A program made the translations under genes and the position numbers. Below the pieces are notes generated by a model that searched no databases, was not told where the DNA came from, and saw only the letters and a list, made by a program, of their open reading frames with translations. 64,000 bases of DNA from contig CAWAJU010000009.1 of assembly GCA_963782495.1 (NCBI GenBank), positions 124,001 to 188,000 on the forward strand, read 5' to 3'. Shown one piece after another: positions 62,011 to 64,000 of the stretch (positions within the stretch are counted from its first letter, which is position 1; each line of letters opens with the position of its first letter). This DNA comes from DASQBT01 sp963782495. GTDB lineage: Bacteria > Pseudomonadota > Gammaproteobacteria > Burkholderiales > Thiobacillaceae.

Positions 62011-63858
62011 TTGCCGTATTCACTTCTGCAGTCCATTCAGAATCCCGCCGAGCTAAGGCAATTGTCTCGGGCAGACCTGCCCAGGCTAGCCCAGGAACTA
62101 AGGGATTTCATGCTGGAAAGCGTGGCCCGCACCGGCGGCCATCTTGCATCCAACCTGGGTGCGGTGGAGCTGACCATCGCGCTACATTATGTGTATGACA
62201 CGCCGGCAGACCGGTTGATCTGGGACGTGGGCCACCAGACCTACCCGCACAAGATTCTCACCGGGCGGCGTGACGCCATGGCCGGCTTGCGCCAACTGAA
62301 CGGCATCGCCGGTTTCCCTAGGCGCATTGAGAGCGAATACGACGCATTTGGCACCGGCCATTCTTCCACCTCCATTTCCGCTGCATTGGGCATGGCCGAA
62401 GCCTTCCGTCAAGCCGGTTCCGATCAGCGCGCGGTGGCTGTGATCGGTGACGGCGCCATGAGCGCGGGCATGGCGTTCGAAGCCCTCAACAATGCAGGCG
62501 CCACCAACCTGCCATTGCTGGTGGTGCTAAATGACAACGACATGTCCATTTCGCCGCCAGTGGGTGCGCTCAACAATTACCTGGCCAGGCTCATGTCCGG
62601 GCGCTTCTACGCCGCAGCGCGCAAAGCCGGAGAGCGGGTGCTGTCACATGTGCCGCCGATCAAGGAGTTGGCGAAAAAGGCAGAGGAGCACATGAAGGGG
62701 ATGGTCACTCCCGGCACGCTATTCGAGGAATTCGGTTTCAACTACATCGGTCCCATCGATGGCCATGACCTGGATGTGCTGATCGATACCTTGTCCAATA
62801 TCCGCCACCTCGACGGACCGCAATTTCTGCATGTGGTGACCCAGAAGGGCAAGGGCTACACGCCAGCCGAAGCCAACCCCTGCCTATACCATGGTGTCTC
62901 GCGCTTTGATCCCGCCAGCGGCATGGCGGAAAAGTTCAGCAGCGCGCCGACTTACACCCAGATCTTCGGCGACTGGATCTGCGATGTGGCGGCGCAGGAC
63001 TCGCGCCTGATCGGCATCACGCCCGCGATGCGGGAAGGCTCCGGCCTGGTCAGATTTTCGCGCGAGTACCCCAAACGGTATTTCGATGTCGGCATTGCTG
63101 AACAACACGCACTGACTTTCGCCGCCGGCTTGGCCTGCGAGGGACTCAAACCGGTTGTCGCCATCTATTCCACGTTCCTGCAGCGCGCTTATGATCAACT
63201 GATCCATGACATCGCCCTGCAGAATCTGGATGTCACGCTGGCCATAGACCGGGCCGGACTGGTGGGTGCGGATGGCCCGACCCACGCCGGCAGCTTTGAT
63301 TTGAGCTATCTGCGTTGCATCCCCAACCTGATCATTGCTGCCCCCTCCGACGAGAATGAATGCCGGCGGCTGCTCACCGCCTGCTATCAATACCCCGGCC
63401 CCGCTGCCGTTCGTTATCCGCGGGGCGCAGGCCCGGGCGCGCGGCTGGATTCCGGCCTGGACCCGTTACAGGTTGGCAAAGGACGCATCGTCCGGGAAGG
63501 CTCAAGTATCGCCATCCTGGCGTTTGGCAGCATGCTCACGCCGGCTTTGCAGGCTGGCAAGAACCTGGATGCCACGGTCGCGGATATGCGCTGGATCAAG
63601 CCTCTGGATACACAACTGCTTGAGGCCTTGGCCGCTGGTCATGAGCGACTGGTGATCGTGGAAGAAAATGCCGACGCCGGCGGCGCCGGTTCTGCGGTAA
63701 TCGAATGGATTGCGGGAAGGACAGGCACCGCAAGTCTGCTGCAACTCGGCCTGCCGGACCGCTTCGTCGAACATGGAGATCATGCCCGGCAGTTGTCCGC
63801 GTGTGGCCTCGATGCGGCAGGGATTGAAGCCACCGTCCGGCGCAAGTTTGGCGTCTGA
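62011..63858 (+). CDS. dxs: 1-deoxy-D-xylulose-5-phosphate synthase
   Basis: 615 residues from a TTG 1 nt after the ispA stop; the usual length is about 615-640, and no ATG is better placed (the nearest upstream lies inside ispA). TPP-binding and active-site motifs are intact: WDVGHQTYPHKILTGRRD, GDGAMSAGMAFEALNNAG with LNDNDMSI, GLVGADGPTHAGSFD and the C-terminal swivel domain. It makes DXP from pyruvate and glyceraldehyde-3-phosphate, first step of the MEP pathway. Confidence 0.95.
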   Translation: MPYSLLQSIQNPAELRQLSRADLPRLAQELRDFMLESVARTGGHLASNLGAVELTIALHYVYDTPADRLIWDVGHQTYPHKILTGRRDAMAGLRQLNGIAGFPRRIESEYDAFGTGHSSTSISAALGMAEAFRQAGSDQRAVAVIGDGAMSAGMAFEALNNAGATNLPLLVVLNDNDMSISPPVGALNNYLARLMSGRFYAAARKAGERVLSHVPPIKELAKKAEEHMKGMVTPGTLFEEFGFNYIGPIDGHDLDVLIDTLSNIRHLDGPQFLHVVTQKGKGYTPAEANPCLYHGVSRFDPASGMAEKFSSAPTYTQIFGDWICDVAAQDSRLIGITPAMREGSGLVRFSREYPKRYFDVGIAEQHALTFAAGLACEGLKPVVAIYSTFLQRAYDQLIHDIALQNLDVTLAIDRAGLVGADGPTHAGSFDLSYLRCIPNLIIAAPSDENECRRLLTACYQYPGPAAVRYPRGAGPGARLDSGLDPLQVGKGRIVREGSSIAILAFGSMLTPALQAGKNLDATVADMRWIKPLDTQLLEALAAGHERLVIVEENADAGGAGSAVIEWIAGRTGTASLLQLGLPDRFVEHGDHARQLSACGLDAAGIEATVRRKFGV

Positions 63859-63873
63859 ATATTATCCGACTTA

Positions 63874-63902
63874 TTTACTCGGGTATTGCAAGGCGCTATA
63901 CT
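63874..63902 (+). promoter_or_regulatory. Candidate promoter before the terminal gene
   Basis: TTTACT (63874-63879), 17 nt, TATACT (63897-63902), in the gap after dxs. Confidence 0.45.
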
Positions 63903-63953
63903 CTAAACAATCAAACGGCCTTCTGAACCGTGCCCCGCCAAAAGGATCCCGCA

Positions 63954-64000
63954 ATGAATGACTGCTGCGACGTGCAAACCCCGGCCATGCCGGACGTCCA
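63954..64000 (+). CDS. folE2: Start of a gene, probably GTP cyclohydrolase FolE2
   Basis: 15 codons only: an ATG after AAAGGA, ending in PAMPDVQ, similar to the N-terminus of FolE2, which often follows dxs in betaproteobacteria. The rest is outside the window, so the identity is tentative. Confidence 0.45.
   Translation, partial: MNDCCDVQTPAMPDV

Noticed and set aside
1..64000. CRISPR arrays, rRNA and tRNA genes
   Set aside because: I saw no regularly spaced repeats and no rRNA- or tRNA-like sequence; without a covariance search a single tRNA could still be missed.

Overview
This window appears to be two unrelated genomes joined end to end. Bases 1 to about 27,514 (GC in the mid-50s by eye) look like an Acidobacteriota chromosome, close to the Solibacter/Koribacter type. 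The reasons are two very large Oar-type TonB-dependent receptors with a carboxypeptidase-like plug-proximal domain, several Tat-exported hydrolases and many small orphan genes. Bases 27,515 to 64,000 (clearly more GC-rich) look like an autotrophic betaproteobacterium of the Gallionellales/Thiobacillus/Sulfuricella kind: a flagellar operon, red-type (form IC) RuBisCO with cbbX and cbbR, polyphosphate enzymes, c-type cytochromes and an xseB-ispA-dxs-folE2 block. At the join, the first 64 codons of fliP run in frame into the last 146 codons of a FadR-type GntR regulator. Both genes are cut at the same base, so I read the join as a chimeric assembly rather than biology. Nothing should be inferred from the proximity of genes across it.

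Left part, 1-18.4 kb: a catabolic region. It holds an MFS transporter (partial), an ATP-dependent hydantoinase/oxoprolinase pair (hyuA, hyuB), a class III CoA-transferase, a divergent GntR regulator, an HMG-CoA-lyase family enzyme and an N-carbamoylsarcosine amidase-like hydrolase carrying a one-base frameshift. Next comes a promoter with a near-perfect 25-bp palindrome over its -10 box. It drives what looks like a seven-gene operon led by a TonB-dependent receptor: receptor, two M24-fold proteins with altered metal ligands, an exported amidohydrolase, a small SCP2-like protein, a second amidohydrolase and a PrpB-type lyase, with gaps of 3-17 nt or overlapping start/stop codons. This receptor-led, non-sugar uptake and breakdown operon is the best candidate for an undescribed system here.

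Left part, 18.4-27.5 kb: small orphan genes, an abasic-site repair pair (exonuclease III and a YedK/HMCES-type SRAP protein), a second TonB-dependent receptor (frameshifted), a Tat-exported sialidase-like protein with four Asp-boxes, a decayed IS5-type transposase and the truncated GntR regulator.

Right part, 27.5-43.1 kb: fliF-fliG-fliH-fliI-fliJ-orf-fliO-fliP on the minus strand, interrupted between fliI and fliJ by a 271-bp MITE-like element built of nested hairpins. Then come a CheY-type receiver, cbbL-cbbS-cbbX-orf with divergent cbbR, sixA, a CYTH-CHAD protein and ppk1.

Right part, 43.1-48.1 kb: an accessory patch between inverted 23-bp repeats, holding a twice-frameshifted GGDEF gene and a HEPN-like orphan, next to REP-like hairpins and a REP-associated tyrosine transposase. 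An intact CHASE3-like/GGDEF diguanylate cyclase and a triheme cytochrome follow.

Right part, 48.3-64 kb: housekeeping and respiratory genes, including ppx, an SpmA/SpmB-type fusion, a CobD/CbiB-like protein, proline iminopeptidase, two c-type cytochrome proteins, a YbbN/CnoX-like thioredoxin-TPR protein, a Rieske oxygenase and the isoprenoid block.
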